From: Sphaeroforma sirkka
Taxonomy: Eukaryota; Opisthokonta; Ichthyosporea; Ichthyophonida
Direction: 5' to 3'
Assembly: GCA_001586965.3 (NCBI GenBank)
Contig: LUCW03000307.1
Coordinates: forward strand, 125,001 to 155,994
Length of the DNA stretch: 30,994 nucleotides
Each line of letters starts with the position of its first letter. The stretch's first letter is position 1. A model generated the notes under the pieces. That model was not told the origin of the DNA, made no database searches, and was given only the letters and a program-made list of their open reading frames with translations. A program made the position numbers and the translations under genes. Shown here piece after piece: positions 11,537 through 21,332 of this stretch.

Positions 11537-12290
11537 TTAGTGAGATAGTTGGCTATGTTCTCGTGCGTGGCCATATTGGGTGTCGACGATACATTGTTCC
11601 TGAAGATCGCGGATATGGTGAACTCGAATGTCGAGGTGTTTTAATTGTTTTGGTGTACCTGTGTTGGCGATAACATGGACAGCAGTTTTGTTGTCACAGT
11701 ATAGTGTAGTCGCGCTGCCTGGAGCGAGGTGTAGTTCGGGTAGTAGTTGCTTAACCATTGGATGTTTTTTTACTGCCTCGCTGGCAGCGTAGTACTCAGC
11801 TTCGGCGGTGCTCGTGCAGACGGGCTTCTGGTGCTTTCTCGTCCACATAACTGAAGTGTTGCGCACACGTTTGACGTATTCTGTGAGTGAGCGGCGTGTG
11901 TCAGGACAGCTGGCGTAATCAGAGTCTGTGTAGGCGTCAATTACGAGTGGTGCATCGGCCTTTCTGTAGGTGAGTCCGAGGGTGGGGTAGGTTTTGAGGT
12001 ATCGGAGAACACGGCAGACAGCAGTCCAGTGGGTCTCGCTGGGTTTATCGACGAAACGAGAAAACGTATTGACAGCGAAGGTGATATCGATACGTGTCAG
12101 GATGGATAGGTAGAGCAGGGACCCGACTAGTTCGCGGTTTTCACATGGGTGGGGTAGACCATCATTGGCAGTGAGATTCTCAGCAGGGAGGGGGGTGTCC
12201 ACAGGATGGGCATTGGCGAGTCCGAGGTGTGCAAAAGCCTCGTCTATGTAGAAGGTCTGGACGACACGGACACTATGTTGTCGTGTTGGA
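11537..12290 (-). pseudogene. Copia reverse transcriptase C-terminus and RNase H
   Basis: The frame is open from about 12290 (upstream of any start codon) to the stop at 11537. It reads QTFYIDEAFAHLGLANAHPV, the copia 'YI..LL..F.M..A.PV.TP' segment, then ELVGSLLYLSILTRIDITFA, a conserved RT C-terminal block. RNase H follows: YTDSDYASCPDTRRS (Asp), TSTAEAEYYAASEA (Glu) and LYCDNKTA (Asp). These RNase H acidic residues are intact. Upstream, the frame runs into the gag-derived segment, so this is a deletion fusion lacking protease, integrase and the catalytic RT palm. Confidence 0.92.
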
Positions 12291-12722
12291 GGCTGTCGTG
12301 GATTGCCTCTTGATTTGGTGTGGGTCGAGCATCGCGTTCAGTTCGGGTCTCTCTAAGCTCGTCGAGGAGGTTGTCCTTAGCTAATTTGAGCTCGACTATG
12401 GTGACTTCGTGCTCGTCAGCGGTAGCCTTGAGGTACTGATATTCTGCAGTGTGTGGGGCATGAGCATCGTTGCGTTCAGTGATGGCATCGTTCTTCATGG
12501 GCACCGGGGAACGTTAACTGGGTGGACTTTGAGTTGGGTGTCAAACTCAATTATGCGGCCAAGAATATTGTTGAGCATGCGCAGGTGGTGTTCGGCGTGA
12601 TCGAGAGATGTATGGTCATCAAGTCGGGAAAAGAAATTTGCGCGAAATCGGTTGGCGGAATCGATGGACGAGAAGCTGAATCGTGGGATAGCGACCTGCT
12701 GTGGGGTGTGAGAGGTCGACAT
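12244..12722 (-). pseudogene. Copia gag N-terminal region, frameshifted
   Basis: Starts at the ATG at 12722-12720, about 97 bases inside the 5' LTR. Reading frame 1 (12722-12495) has a copia-gag-like N-terminus (FSFSSIDSANRFRANFF, then NNILGRIIEFDTQLK). It stops at 12495-12497, and the gag-like sequence resumes in a neighbouring frame (12504-12244) with a charged, probably coiled-coil segment (HEVTIVELKLAKDNLLDEL). A one-base shift near 12500 explains this. No CCHC knuckle is left, consistent with the deletion joining gag to RT. Confidence 0.7.
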
Positions 12723-12818
12723 CTCGGAGGGTGGAGAAGGACGGAGAGGGAGCGGGGGTGGGGGAGTGGGGGGTGGGTTTATGCTAATAAAGAATTGGTG
12801 CTAATTAAGCCCGTAACC

Positions 12819-12976
12819 TGTTAGAACTATTTATGTACAAGTGACTTTATTATAATTGTTATTACAATATACATATATTATCTAATTACAACGTTGGCCC
12901 TTACTGGACCCACTGCACTGACACTATGACACCCAAGTACAGTACGGTTATTTAGGATTTTACATTCGCTCCAACA
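12819..12976 (-). repeat. Copia 5' LTR (158 bp)
   Basis: Matches the other LTR along its length apart from the duplicated block missing here. It has the same plus-strand ends, TGTTAGAACT and CGCTCCAACA. Confidence 0.9.
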
Positions 12977-13467
12977 TTAGCTTCTTCGTATTCAGTTTCC
13001 AATTCATAAACCTTGACCAAATACGGCTCCCAACATGCAAAATCTGGCGACCTCGTCAATCGTTGCAGAAATGTTCATACATACGATAACAGCAGAATAC
13101 TTGTTATAATAACTCACCCCCTTAGTAAGGTGCACATCTAGAACTGTCCAGCATCAGTTAAATATCTTGATACATCAAACATTTGTGTATCATCTCACAA
13201 GTCGCACCTGTGTCTTAATATTCAGTTTCCATTTCATAAACAAAATACGGCTCTCAACGTGTGAAATCTGGCGGCATTAACGTCAATCGTTGCAGAATTT
13301 TCTAACATATGATTAAAGCCTAATACTAATTTTATTAACTTGTCCCCCGAGCAGGGTGCTCAACTAACACTATCTAGCAATCATTTGAATATTTTGATGC
13401 ATCAACAAACAGTGTTTATCATCTCACAAGTTGCACATGTGTGACAATACAAAGAGTTTTTTTTGTA
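12977..13467. repeat. Two full units of the ~240-bp repeat
   Basis: Units start at ATTCAGTTTCC (12990 and 13220, 230 bp apart; the next starts at 13468, 248 bp on). Shared blocks in order: AATACGGCTC, AATCTGGCG, GTCAATCGTTGCAGAA, AACTCACCCCCTT(A/G)GTA(A/G)GGTGC or its variant, ATCTTGATACATC and ATCTCACAAGT(C/T)GCAC. Confidence 0.85.
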
Positions 13468-13985
13468 ATCAGTTTCCAATTTGTGAACTTTCGCCCAATA
13501 CTTCTTTCGGCGTACTAAGGCCACCGGGAAAATAAAGTATCAAGTCGATACTGAAGGAAGTTCATTCTGCATAAGTTGTTCTCATTGAGAAACGCTTTAA
13601 AAGGAAACGCATTCATTTGTCAACCTCCACCAGCTGACCACCTGAAACTAAAAGTGTGCCTTGCGACGGGATACATTGAAAATTACATACACAACACATG
13701 AATACTAAAAGACAATGCATCGGCAACGGCCACAAGTTTTTCTTCATACAACAAATACACCTATATCAAACTAACCATTCACCAACTCACTCCCTTAGAA
13801 GGGTGCGAAACTAGCACTATCCAGCACAAGTTATACAATCTTGATACATCTACAGACTTTGTTACCATACCCCACAAGCTGCACATATGTAACAATACGA
13901 GAAAAAAAATACGCATCCAGTTTTCTTAATGTTAACCTTCGCCAAATGTGGTTCTCAACGTGCATAATCTGGCAGCCTTGTCAGA
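13468..13985. repeat. Disrupted units of the ~240-bp repeat
   Basis: The left part of a unit (13468-13513) is separated from its right part (about 13770-13905) by some 250 bases of other sequence. A further left part starts at 13914. The inserted block (13520-13570, GGGAAAATAAAGTATCAAGT...) has relatives at 14015-14070. Confidence 0.65.
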
Positions 13986-14049
13986 TCTTGGACTTCGATA
14001 TTTTGTGATATATGTCGGGGAAATTAAGCATTTAACGTCAATACTGAAG

Positions 14050-14590
14050 AAGTTTCACTCTGCAGCACATAAAGTGGTCTATTCTTTACAGTCTAGGTTC
14101 CAATTGACGAAATAAAACTAGCATAGGGATAATATTATAGAAAACCAGTTTCAATCTTCAATTGCGGAGTTCTGATAAAGTATCGTGTTTGAGCTGAAGT
14201 AGCTTGAAAATTACCTGACAAATCCATATTTCAAGTACAAAGTAGATGATATATTGACTCAGTTTGTTGAAGGGCTCAAGGAAAAAGTAACAATAAGGCC
14301 CAAATAACCGTTGACATATGATGGTTCGGGGCTTTGAACCATGTCAACATCCGGACAAAACAATAGTACGACTTAACACGAACATATATTTCCGAGCCTT
14401 CTGGCTCCTTGTTATAGTGTTGTTCAGTGTCAGATCAATTGCGCATCAAAATTCTTGTATACTCCGCCCGAAAAAGAACAATGAAACAGACTATATTGAT
14501 GCGTTGTTACAAATTGCAAAATGTTCACCCGGGGCGTGATGCTTATTTCTTAATGGTCATAAACAGAAATATTAGACAACGAAATCCGAA
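14050..14590. repeat. Segmental duplication, copy A
   Basis: Matches 15320-15810 at clearly above chance. Shared blocks include CTTGAAAATTACCTGA, GGGCTTTGAACCAT, CTTCTGGCT(C/G)CTTGTTATA, ATTGCGCATC and TTCACCCGGG. The plus-strand open frame at 14318-14539 in this copy is broken in the other, so I do not call a gene. Confidence 0.75.
14310..14348 (+). other. Hairpin: GTTGACAT/ATGTCAAC with inner GGTTC/GAACC stem
   Basis: The outer arms (8 bp) and inner arms (5 bp) pair across the loop GGGGCTTT, with a 5-base bulge on the left. The core GGGCTTTGAACCAT recurs at 15583-15596 in the second copy of the duplication. It resembles no tRNA beyond a short T-arm-like GGTTCG. Confidence 0.5.
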
Positions 14591-14599
14591 AAAAATATT

Positions 14600-15190
14600 T
14601 TCTACGGCAACTCATCACCATGTAAAGAACTGCGCGTTTATTTTCGTGGCATGCATACATTCTTCATCAGACTCGGGTCTCACAATGAAAAAGTGTTTAT
14701 TCTAATATTTTCTGTGGTATCAGATGCTGGTCAGCTTGCAAATAGCGTATGTCATCTCTCAGATGATTTTCTGTTCTGTCAAACTTGCAATTAATTTTCA
14801 ATCTCTCACTAGACTTCATGCTTCATCGCTCGATAAATGCATTATCTGACGGCAGAATGACCCGCAGACAGAGTACCATTGCTCTGGTGAATAGAAAGTA
14901 GCATATAAAAAAATGATACTAGCACTGCATCGGGTGATGCCTGACTTGTATCGGAGGTGGCTATTGCTGTTTAACATAAATATATAAAAATTCAGTACCA
15001 TATACAGTATTCGCCACAGATGTAGTCACCAGTAGTTGTCCTCTAAATGAATTACTTTTCGAAAATTTGCTCATCTCCAACATTTTGTGAGTTACACTAT
15101 AGGGCGATGATTGCATAGATTAATGCCATGCTTGTTCGCAGCTCTTTCCCGTGCGCCAATGATTTGCTACACATAAGATCATCCATTGCG
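14600..15190. other. No gene seen
   Basis: AT-rich DNA between duplicated blocks. The small frames at 14427-14705 (plus) and 14816-15001 (minus) show no domain. Confidence 0.5.
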
Positions 15191-15194
15191 CACA

Positions 15195-15266
15195 TATCAC
15201 TATTATGTCTTACATATTAAACATACAGATTATCACTACTATGTCTTACATTTTAAAAATACAGAT
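15195..15266 (+). repeat. Two tandem 36-bp units
   Basis: TATCACTA(T/C)TATGTCTTACAT... ending AATACAGAT or CATACAGAT, at 15195-15230 and 15231-15266, with only a few differences. Confidence 0.9.
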
Positions 15267-15319
15267 GTGTGGCAGATATTGTTGTTTTCGGTGTCATCAT
15301 GTCAAAAACCGCAGCACAA

Positions 15320-15810
15320 ATGCAGAGCCAGTTTCATTCAGTAGCACGTAAAATGTTCTTGTATTTACTGTCTAGGTTCCAGTTGATAAACCCAAACTGA
15401 TGTAGTCTTAATATTCAAGTGTGAATTCCTGATATTGTAAAAACAAAATGAAAGCTGAAACAACTTGAAAATTACCTGATGAATTTATTTTTAAGCTAAA
15501 AGTAGACAATGTATATTCTCCGTATTCGGACTCAAGACGGAAGAAATAAGGCACAAGTAGTGGTTGACAAATCATGGTCCAGGGCTTTGAACCATACCAT
15601 CATCCAAGCAATACATTCGTGCGACTTAAAAGTCGTACCTTCTGGCTGCTTGTTATAATGTCGTTCAATGTCAGATAAATTGCGCATCGTAGTGCTTGTA
15701 TACTCTGCGCGAGTACGATATGCTCTGTTACAATTAGCAGACTATTCACCCGGGTACAAATTTTCTTAATAGTCATGAACAGAAATACAAATATGTGACG
15801 AGATATTGTT
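15320..15810. repeat. Segmental duplication, copy B
   Basis: The partner of 14050-14590, about 1.26 kb downstream in direct orientation, with scattered substitutions and indels. Confidence 0.75.
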
Positions 15811-16039
15811 CCTTCTGTGTCCAGCGATTATTGGATTCTTTAGGAGCTCTGATGGTATCTAGATATATAAATTGAAGGGTGGATTCAAGGTACAGTGATG
15901 ATGGAGTGTCTTTTAGTAATAATTGGGTCAATTCAGATTTGCAACATGGCGTTCAATAATAGCATGGAAGGTTTAATATGTCATCCTCCATTGAAACCAT
16001 TTCAGTCAGAATTGCCCCTGAACTTGACAGATTCCAAGT

Positions 16040-16200
16040 CAATTTTTCTCAGCGTAATTAATTGGCGATTTCATATCTGAAGTAGGCGAGTCTCAATATC
16101 TAGACAGTCGCTCAGTAGCCTCACCCATTTCATTATCGAACGTTTTCTCATGCTCGGTTGACGACTCAGTTATCATCTTCAATCAAATATGTCATTAAGT
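16040..16200. repeat. Diverged direct repeat, copy 1
   Basis: AGTAGGCGA...ACAGTCGCTCAGTAG, followed by ATCGA(A/T)AAC-like sequence. It matches 17578-17740. Confidence 0.65.
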
Positions 16201-16826
16201 CTGTCTAAAGTTATTTATTTAGGATTTCATCAACTTTGTCCGTCATGGCTTCAATAGAAGAAGGAGAAACTTTCATATGCCACCTACGACTATTTTTGTC
16301 CTAGCAAAGGCCGTAAGGATTGACCAGCTTATCACCCTAGAACACTCCATCAGGGCTACTTTATAATCCTCTCATTTACATGTCAAACACATAGCTACCC
16401 ACAGTAGATGGTGGCTTCCTATATCGAATCTTCTAAGATAACGACATCCGCTTAGTCTGAACTACTGTGATCAAATGACCTCCAATTGGTTTTTAATGAT
16501 GTCGGAGCAAATGATAGGTTTTCTCCACAATACTTTGTATGTTCCGACATCATTTAAATAGCTCACAACACTGTCGTCCGTTGTATGGCTTGCAGACCTG
16601 ATTGTATTTGAGACTGTCAGTAATGTAGGGAGATCGTATTATTGGATCCAGGACGAATGTTGCGCCGACTGAAGCACTTCTGCAATTAAATGCCCGTTGT
16701 CTAACTTCGAATTTTTTTTTCCTTTGTCTTCTTCGGCTGAAAGTATACTGCCGATATAGTGGACATGTATTCATGTTGGCAAGCGTACGCACGGTACTGT
16801 AACATATCTAGCTACACATATAGATA

Positions 16827-17251
16827 AGAGGTACCCCACTATCCACTACCCTTGCGGGATGGATGATAGTAACATACGCTCACTGGGGTCCGACCCGGGG
16901 GGGGGGGGTGGGGCACCCCCTCCTTCCCTCACCGCTCTCATCAGTGCGTATCCATTGCCCGGAAAGTGATTACAATGTACGTTAGCACTACAGAATAAAA
17001 AAGAAAGTTGATTCGCATGTGAATAACTTGTATATGAACTCTATCGCAAGCTTATTCAATCCGCCCCTCAAAATCCACTATTTACTGCCCTGAAACGATG
17101 TATTTTCACTAATCACTACCCCTAAAAGTAATAATAGAGTTTGGGTATATAACTACAATGTGCTCGTAATGAAAACGTACTGCCGTAATGGTAGGGGTAG
17201 TGATTAGTGGAATCTACATACCCGCAGGGTAATGTTTAGTGGTTCCCCTCT
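16827..17251. mobile_element. Fold-back (MITE-like) element with repeated 15-mers
   Basis: The ends are inverted: left AGAGG...CACTATCCACTACCC(T)TGCGGG, right (reverse-complemented) AGAGG...CACTAAACATTACCCTGCGGG. Variants of CACTANNCACTACCC occur five times: plus strand 16837-16851, 17076-17090 and 17107-17121; minus strand 17195-17209 and 17227-17241. The third and fourth form a perfect 18-bp inverted pair (17107-17124/17192-17209). There is no coding capacity. Termini were judged by eye, and no convincing target-site duplication was found. Confidence 0.6.
16897..16913 (+). repeat. G12-T-G4 run
   Basis: Twelve Gs, a T and four Gs inside the fold-back element. It could form a G-quadruplex, and its length may be unreliable in sequencing. 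Confidence 0.8.
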
Positions 17252-17454
17252 ACAAATAATCAATTACATAGACAGAAGTATCATCAGCAAAAGTGATATG
17301 AAGGCTTTATTCCACAAGCTAACTTCCCTATCTTATACATAACCACGTACAGCGAAAAACAAACTTTATTCTGTCTGCACTTAATGGATACAAAACAATT
17401 TTAAAGTAGGTTGTATATGTCAAGGACACGAGATTTCAAATTTTCAGTTACGCC

Positions 17455-17544
17455 CTCTATCGTAATTTCAATATCTATCGTAATTTCAATATCTATCGTA
17501 ATTTCAATATCCATCGTAATTTCAATATCTATCGTAATTTCACT
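17455..17544 (+). repeat. 18-bp tandem repeat, exactly five copies
   Basis: Units of ATCTATCGTAATTTCAAT: 17455-17472, 17473-17490, 17491-17508, 17509-17526 and 17527-17544. The second and third are identical; the others differ by one base each. Confidence 0.95.
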
Positions 17545-17577
17545 ATGGGATGAATTTGAGTAGGTTCTGAGACGTAA

Positions 17578-17740
17578 TTTTCTCAGCAGAACTATTCTGC
17601 GATTTTATGGCCGTAGTAGGCGAATTCCAAATCTCGTATTTGAAACAGTCGCTCAGTAGTCTATTGAACTCACCTCAGCATCGATAACCTTTTCAAACCG
17701 GCTAGGGAAGCCACGTCTTCATCTACATTGTCTATACCAA
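17578..17740. repeat. Diverged direct repeat, copy 2
   Basis: Matches 16040-16200 (GTAGGCGA...ACAGTCGCTCAGTAG...ATCGATAACCTTTTC). Confidence 0.65.
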
Positions 17741-17779
17741 ACATATCGATATTTTGTACCTCGATCTCAGTGAAATGAG

Positions 17780-17841
17780 TCAAGTCAGGGTTTATGTCTT
17801 TGAATACTCAGAATTGAGTCATGATAGCAGGCCTGACTTGA
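17780..17841. repeat. Perfect 10-bp inverted repeat
   Basis: TCAAGTCAGG (17780-17789) and CCTGACTTGA (17832-17841), with a smaller ACTCA/TGAGT pair inside the loop. Function unknown. Confidence 0.7.
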
Positions 17842-17849
17842 AACTATCA

Positions 17850-19300
17850 ATCTCAGGGAATACAGCAACCACTCAAACGACCATAACATTTGTGAAGCAA
17901 TTTAGTACGCACAGACAGAGTATGGCAAATATTGTATTGCCAACTCCTCGCACTAGACATTAGGGATTTCTCCTCTGGAAGAAAGCCTTCATACTACTAT
18001 TTCTTCTGCACGGCCTTCTTGCTTCATCACAAAGGAGTAGCTGCGAGTCATATCAGTACACTTGTGAGCTATACTATCAATCCTTGTACATGGTGCATTC
18101 AGCTTTACTATCAAGGATTAACACTAAATAAATTATGGTCATACGAGTTTGCTTGTTTGCTATAAATACATGTCCAGTATTTCTCATATTTCCAGATGTA
18201 TTTGTAAACGCAAGGTATAAAGGGCTGAGGTCGGGCATACCTCGAATCATCAGACTGAACATCCATATAAAATGATCTTCGAATAATACTCTTTGCATTA
18301 CACAGTTTCATGAACTATGGTTTTGGCGACATTTCTCGGTCTGCCATAACAAGGCGCTGTTTAAGTCTCTGTATATGAGTATCACCAATAGACACTTCAA
18401 AGAAGTTGTTATGCATCGTTAGGAGGCGCCGAGCTGGAGAATTAGAACCACGATACACGTTATTCTACAGTTACAGACATTGGGCCTTCGAATCATGTGC
18501 TTATTTGCCCGTCTGCGGCCAGTGTGTCGACGACGAGTGCCAAGATACGTAGCTTTAGCTGTGTTTTTCGACGTTCATATTTTTGGTAAATGTGCTAATA
18601 TGTGGAACTAAGTGACCTCAAAACACTCGTGGTGATTCTTGATGACTTTGCACAACAATCCCATGATTTATAGTGTTTTCAGGTGTAATTTACTCGTTTA
18701 CCCTAAAACTTAACATGAATGAATCAATTTAATATATTGTGAGTTGGGAGTCACAATGTGTCGAGGTGTGACTGTAGACTCACGTTCATCAGCCGGGTCG
18801 TGTATATGGTATGAAACTAACTTCTTATACTCATGGTCAGTACGGACAGTAGATATACCTTATCCTTTTCATTGTTTGCTGTGACTTCGATGGCTAAAAA
18901 ATGGTATACCATACGTCATACACCATACATTGCCTTTGATATTTTCATTTCACGCATGGAAAGAGAAGCAACTTCCCTCATCTGAAAACTATAGCCTCGC
19001 AATCCTTCCGATTGCGCCGCGGTTGTCTCCAAGCAGCTATGGGCCCATATGGGACTCGGAATAGAGGGGATTTGAAAACAACAGCAATACTACCGTATTG
19101 AATGGAATGAACAGTTCTTTAGACATTCTAAGATGCGAGTTTTATACGTTGCGTGATGAGAGACACAATTTCTGCGTTTCATTAAAATGCATCCCGTGAT
19201 GGGTGGTCAACGAACGATTTGAGAGCGTGATAACGCTTGTAAAACTGATGGAATAAACTCGTAGATAACCTTGATCGAGGTTGTCACACAATAGTGTCGG
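17850..19300. other. No gene seen
   Basis: AT-rich DNA with only short open frames on either strand and no recognisable domain, RNA or clear repeat. Confidence 0.5.
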
Positions 19301-19306
19301 GCAAGT

Positions 19307-19588
19307 ATGTCCATCCTCAGCAGTGAGTATATTGTGATAAATTGTAACATTCGTGCTGATCGACTGAACGCCACATACAAGTCTGCGGAATCCGGATCTT
19401 GCTGCGGTAGCGACTCGTACGATGTACCGTGTGTAGAGTGTAAGTATTTATTATCGATTTGGTGTCACGCAGTGCCTAATTATGACATCGAGTCCGCCGC
19501 GTTCAGCTGGTTCTCATGGGAGTGGTACATTGGTCATTTACCATCATTGTATCTAATCTGCAATCTAACTAATTTCGTGGGTGTCTAG
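19307..19588 (+). pseudogene. Possible PHD-like zinc-finger remnant
   Basis: A 93-codon frame contains DVPCVECKYLLSIWCHAVPNY followed by SWFSWEWYIGHLPSL. The CxxC, then W-C-H, then W-x-x-G-H spacing recalls the PHD-like finger (CxxC...C..W.H..C...W.C..C) found in chromatin proteins and at the N-terminus of some retrotransposon ORFs, with several cysteines lost. This is weak; it may be chance. Confidence 0.25.
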
Positions 19589-19790
19589 GTCGAAACCGTA
19601 GGTGGCATCCTGATTTTTTTGGAATCAATCCTCTGCAATTATTGCTTGCAATCATTGATAGCGATGCATTCATCATTTAACATCGTTGTACCTAAACTGC
19701 AATCTAACTAATTTCGTGGGTGTGTCTCTGTCGACACCGTAGATTGCATCCTGAATCTTTTGGAAACAATCCTACGAAACTATTGCTAGG
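19546..19790. repeat. 139-bp tandem duplication
   Basis: GCAATCTAACTAATTTCGTG starts at 19560 and again at 19699. Similarity continues through CGA(A/C)ACCGTAG and CAATCCT. It lies just downstream of the SUMO protease stop codon, probably within or near its 3' UTR. Confidence 0.85.
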
Positions 19791-19837
19791 GATCATACAC
19801 CCCAGGACCGGAATACTAATGATTCATCAATCGCGCT

Positions 19838-21296
19838 TTATGATATCATCAAACGCTTTTCTAGTATCTCATGTGCCATTCTCAGTCGGAAGTACGGCAT
19901 CTGCTCCTGTCCAAAGTCGAAGAGTTGTCCCAATGGTACCCCTGAACTGCCTCTCGACCGATACTCGCTGAATTGACACGCAAACACCCCGCAATCGGAG
20001 CCATTGCCCTGTTGCGGGGTGAGGTGCACTGGCGTAAAGTCTACCCAATCTTCTAGTGGGAAAGTTCGACCTACATAGTATGCGTTAAGGGTTGGTCACC
20101 ATGAGTGAGACTTTTAGGAAGCTATATATCATTGATCGATGCCCTTGATCAACCACCTTACGTATCTATCTTGTTTTGTAAAATCGACATCTCTTAGTAT
20201 ACACACACCCTAGTAACGCACATTCGTTGATGGTCATCGCTCTTCACATTTCTAACGTGCACCACTTGTATTAACTATCTTACCTTTTTTAGCCATACAT
20301 TCGTCATCTAGATACATTCGCAACAAGTCTTGCACATCTTGACCGCCCCCCGCAAGGCTGTCATAGTACTCGAAGCGTTTCTCTGCAAAGTTAATAATAG
20401 CAGTCGTCCAGTGGCTGCCGCGATGAACTGGTACTATAACATACTCCATTGAGAATAGATCTACCTGTGTAAATTTCATTGGACAGTCAAAAACGAACGC
20501 ATTAGAAAAGCAGGTGGGTACTCTCTGCGAGTTTAAAATTAACTCTTTTAGTGTATGCAGAGTGAATTTCCTCACACTGAAAATTGTAATAATAATAACG
20601 ATAAGAATAATGAGAGGGATGCGCTAATTGGAAATTGAGCACCACAATAGAAATCCTGGTGCTTTGTATTGAAAAAGACTAATTCGAATTGATTTTTATT
20701 TAGATACAAATATCCAGTATAAATCTATGGTTTAAATTAGAATCTCGGATCTTATGGTCAACTCCATAGGTATACCAGAAAACTGAGGGGCATGCTCAAA
20801 AATTTTTTTTTTGACATGATCTTTATAAATATACATAAAAGTAGTTCAGAAAGGGTGATTTTGCCATCAAATCGCCCTTTCCGAGCCTATTTCTGGGTAT
20901 ATTGATAAGAAAATGAGGGTTAAATTTTTTTTTTTTTGCTTGCCCTCATTTGTCTGGTATACCTATGGAGTCGCCCAAAAGATCCTAGATTCCAATTTGA
21001 ACTATATATTTGCCCTGAGCATTCATGTCCCAAAACTCAATTTGATCCAGTTCTTTTTCCAGTACAAAGCACCCGCATATCCATATTCGTGCTCAATTCG
21101 AAATAGCGCACCCCCCCCCCAGGAAATATAATTATAAATAAAATATTGAACCAAAAAACAATATGACAATGATACAATAATAAATATAATAATAACAATA
21201 AACTAATAATAATAATAATAATAATAAAAATAATAATAACAAGAATAAGAAGCATAACAATATATATATATTATATTGCATATATATAGTCATATA

Positions 21297-21332
<36 letters not shown>

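Larger units (their letters stand above)
10841..12976 (-). mobile_element. Internally deleted Ty1/copia LTR retrotransposon
   Basis: LTRs at 10841-11060 (3' LTR in element sense) and 12819-12976 (5' LTR) share ends, running TGTTGGAGCG...TTCTAACA on the coding strand. Between them the minus strand carries a gag N-terminus and the C-terminal part of reverse transcriptase with RNase H. Protease, integrase and the RT palm are absent, so the copy cannot move by itself. Flanking 5-mers TTAAC (10836-10840) and TTAGC (12977-12981) look like a diverged target-site duplication. It sits at a junction between units of the ~240-bp repeat: the left flank ends with the unit end and the right flank resumes at the next unit start. 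A purine-rich run (AGGAGAG in element sense) abuts the 3' LTR. A primer-binding site was not assigned. Confidence 0.9.

Noticed and set aside
11120..11673. Plus-strand open frames across the copia element
   Set aside because: They are largely antisense of the element's RT/RNase H and 3' region; composition is Val/Gly/Cys-rich shadow sequence.
12409..12824. Plus-strand open frames 12409-12600 and 12522-12824
   Set aside because: Antisense shadows of the copia gag region on the minus strand.
14310..14348. tRNA gene or tRNA-derived SINE
   Set aside because: There is only a short T-arm-like GGTTCG within a hairpin; no acceptor, D or anticodon arm or A/B box spacing is visible.
15895..16080. 61-codon plus-strand frame as a small gene
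   Set aside because: No domain, codon bias or splice context; its length is expected by chance in this much sequence.
20465..20576. Upstream extension of the His/Asp protease exon to 20576
   Set aside because: An acceptor-like CAG exists at 20577, but joining exon 21841-21698 to 20576 breaks the frame and inserts non-family sequence. The acceptor at 20465 gives RWTKR-VDLF, matching the family.
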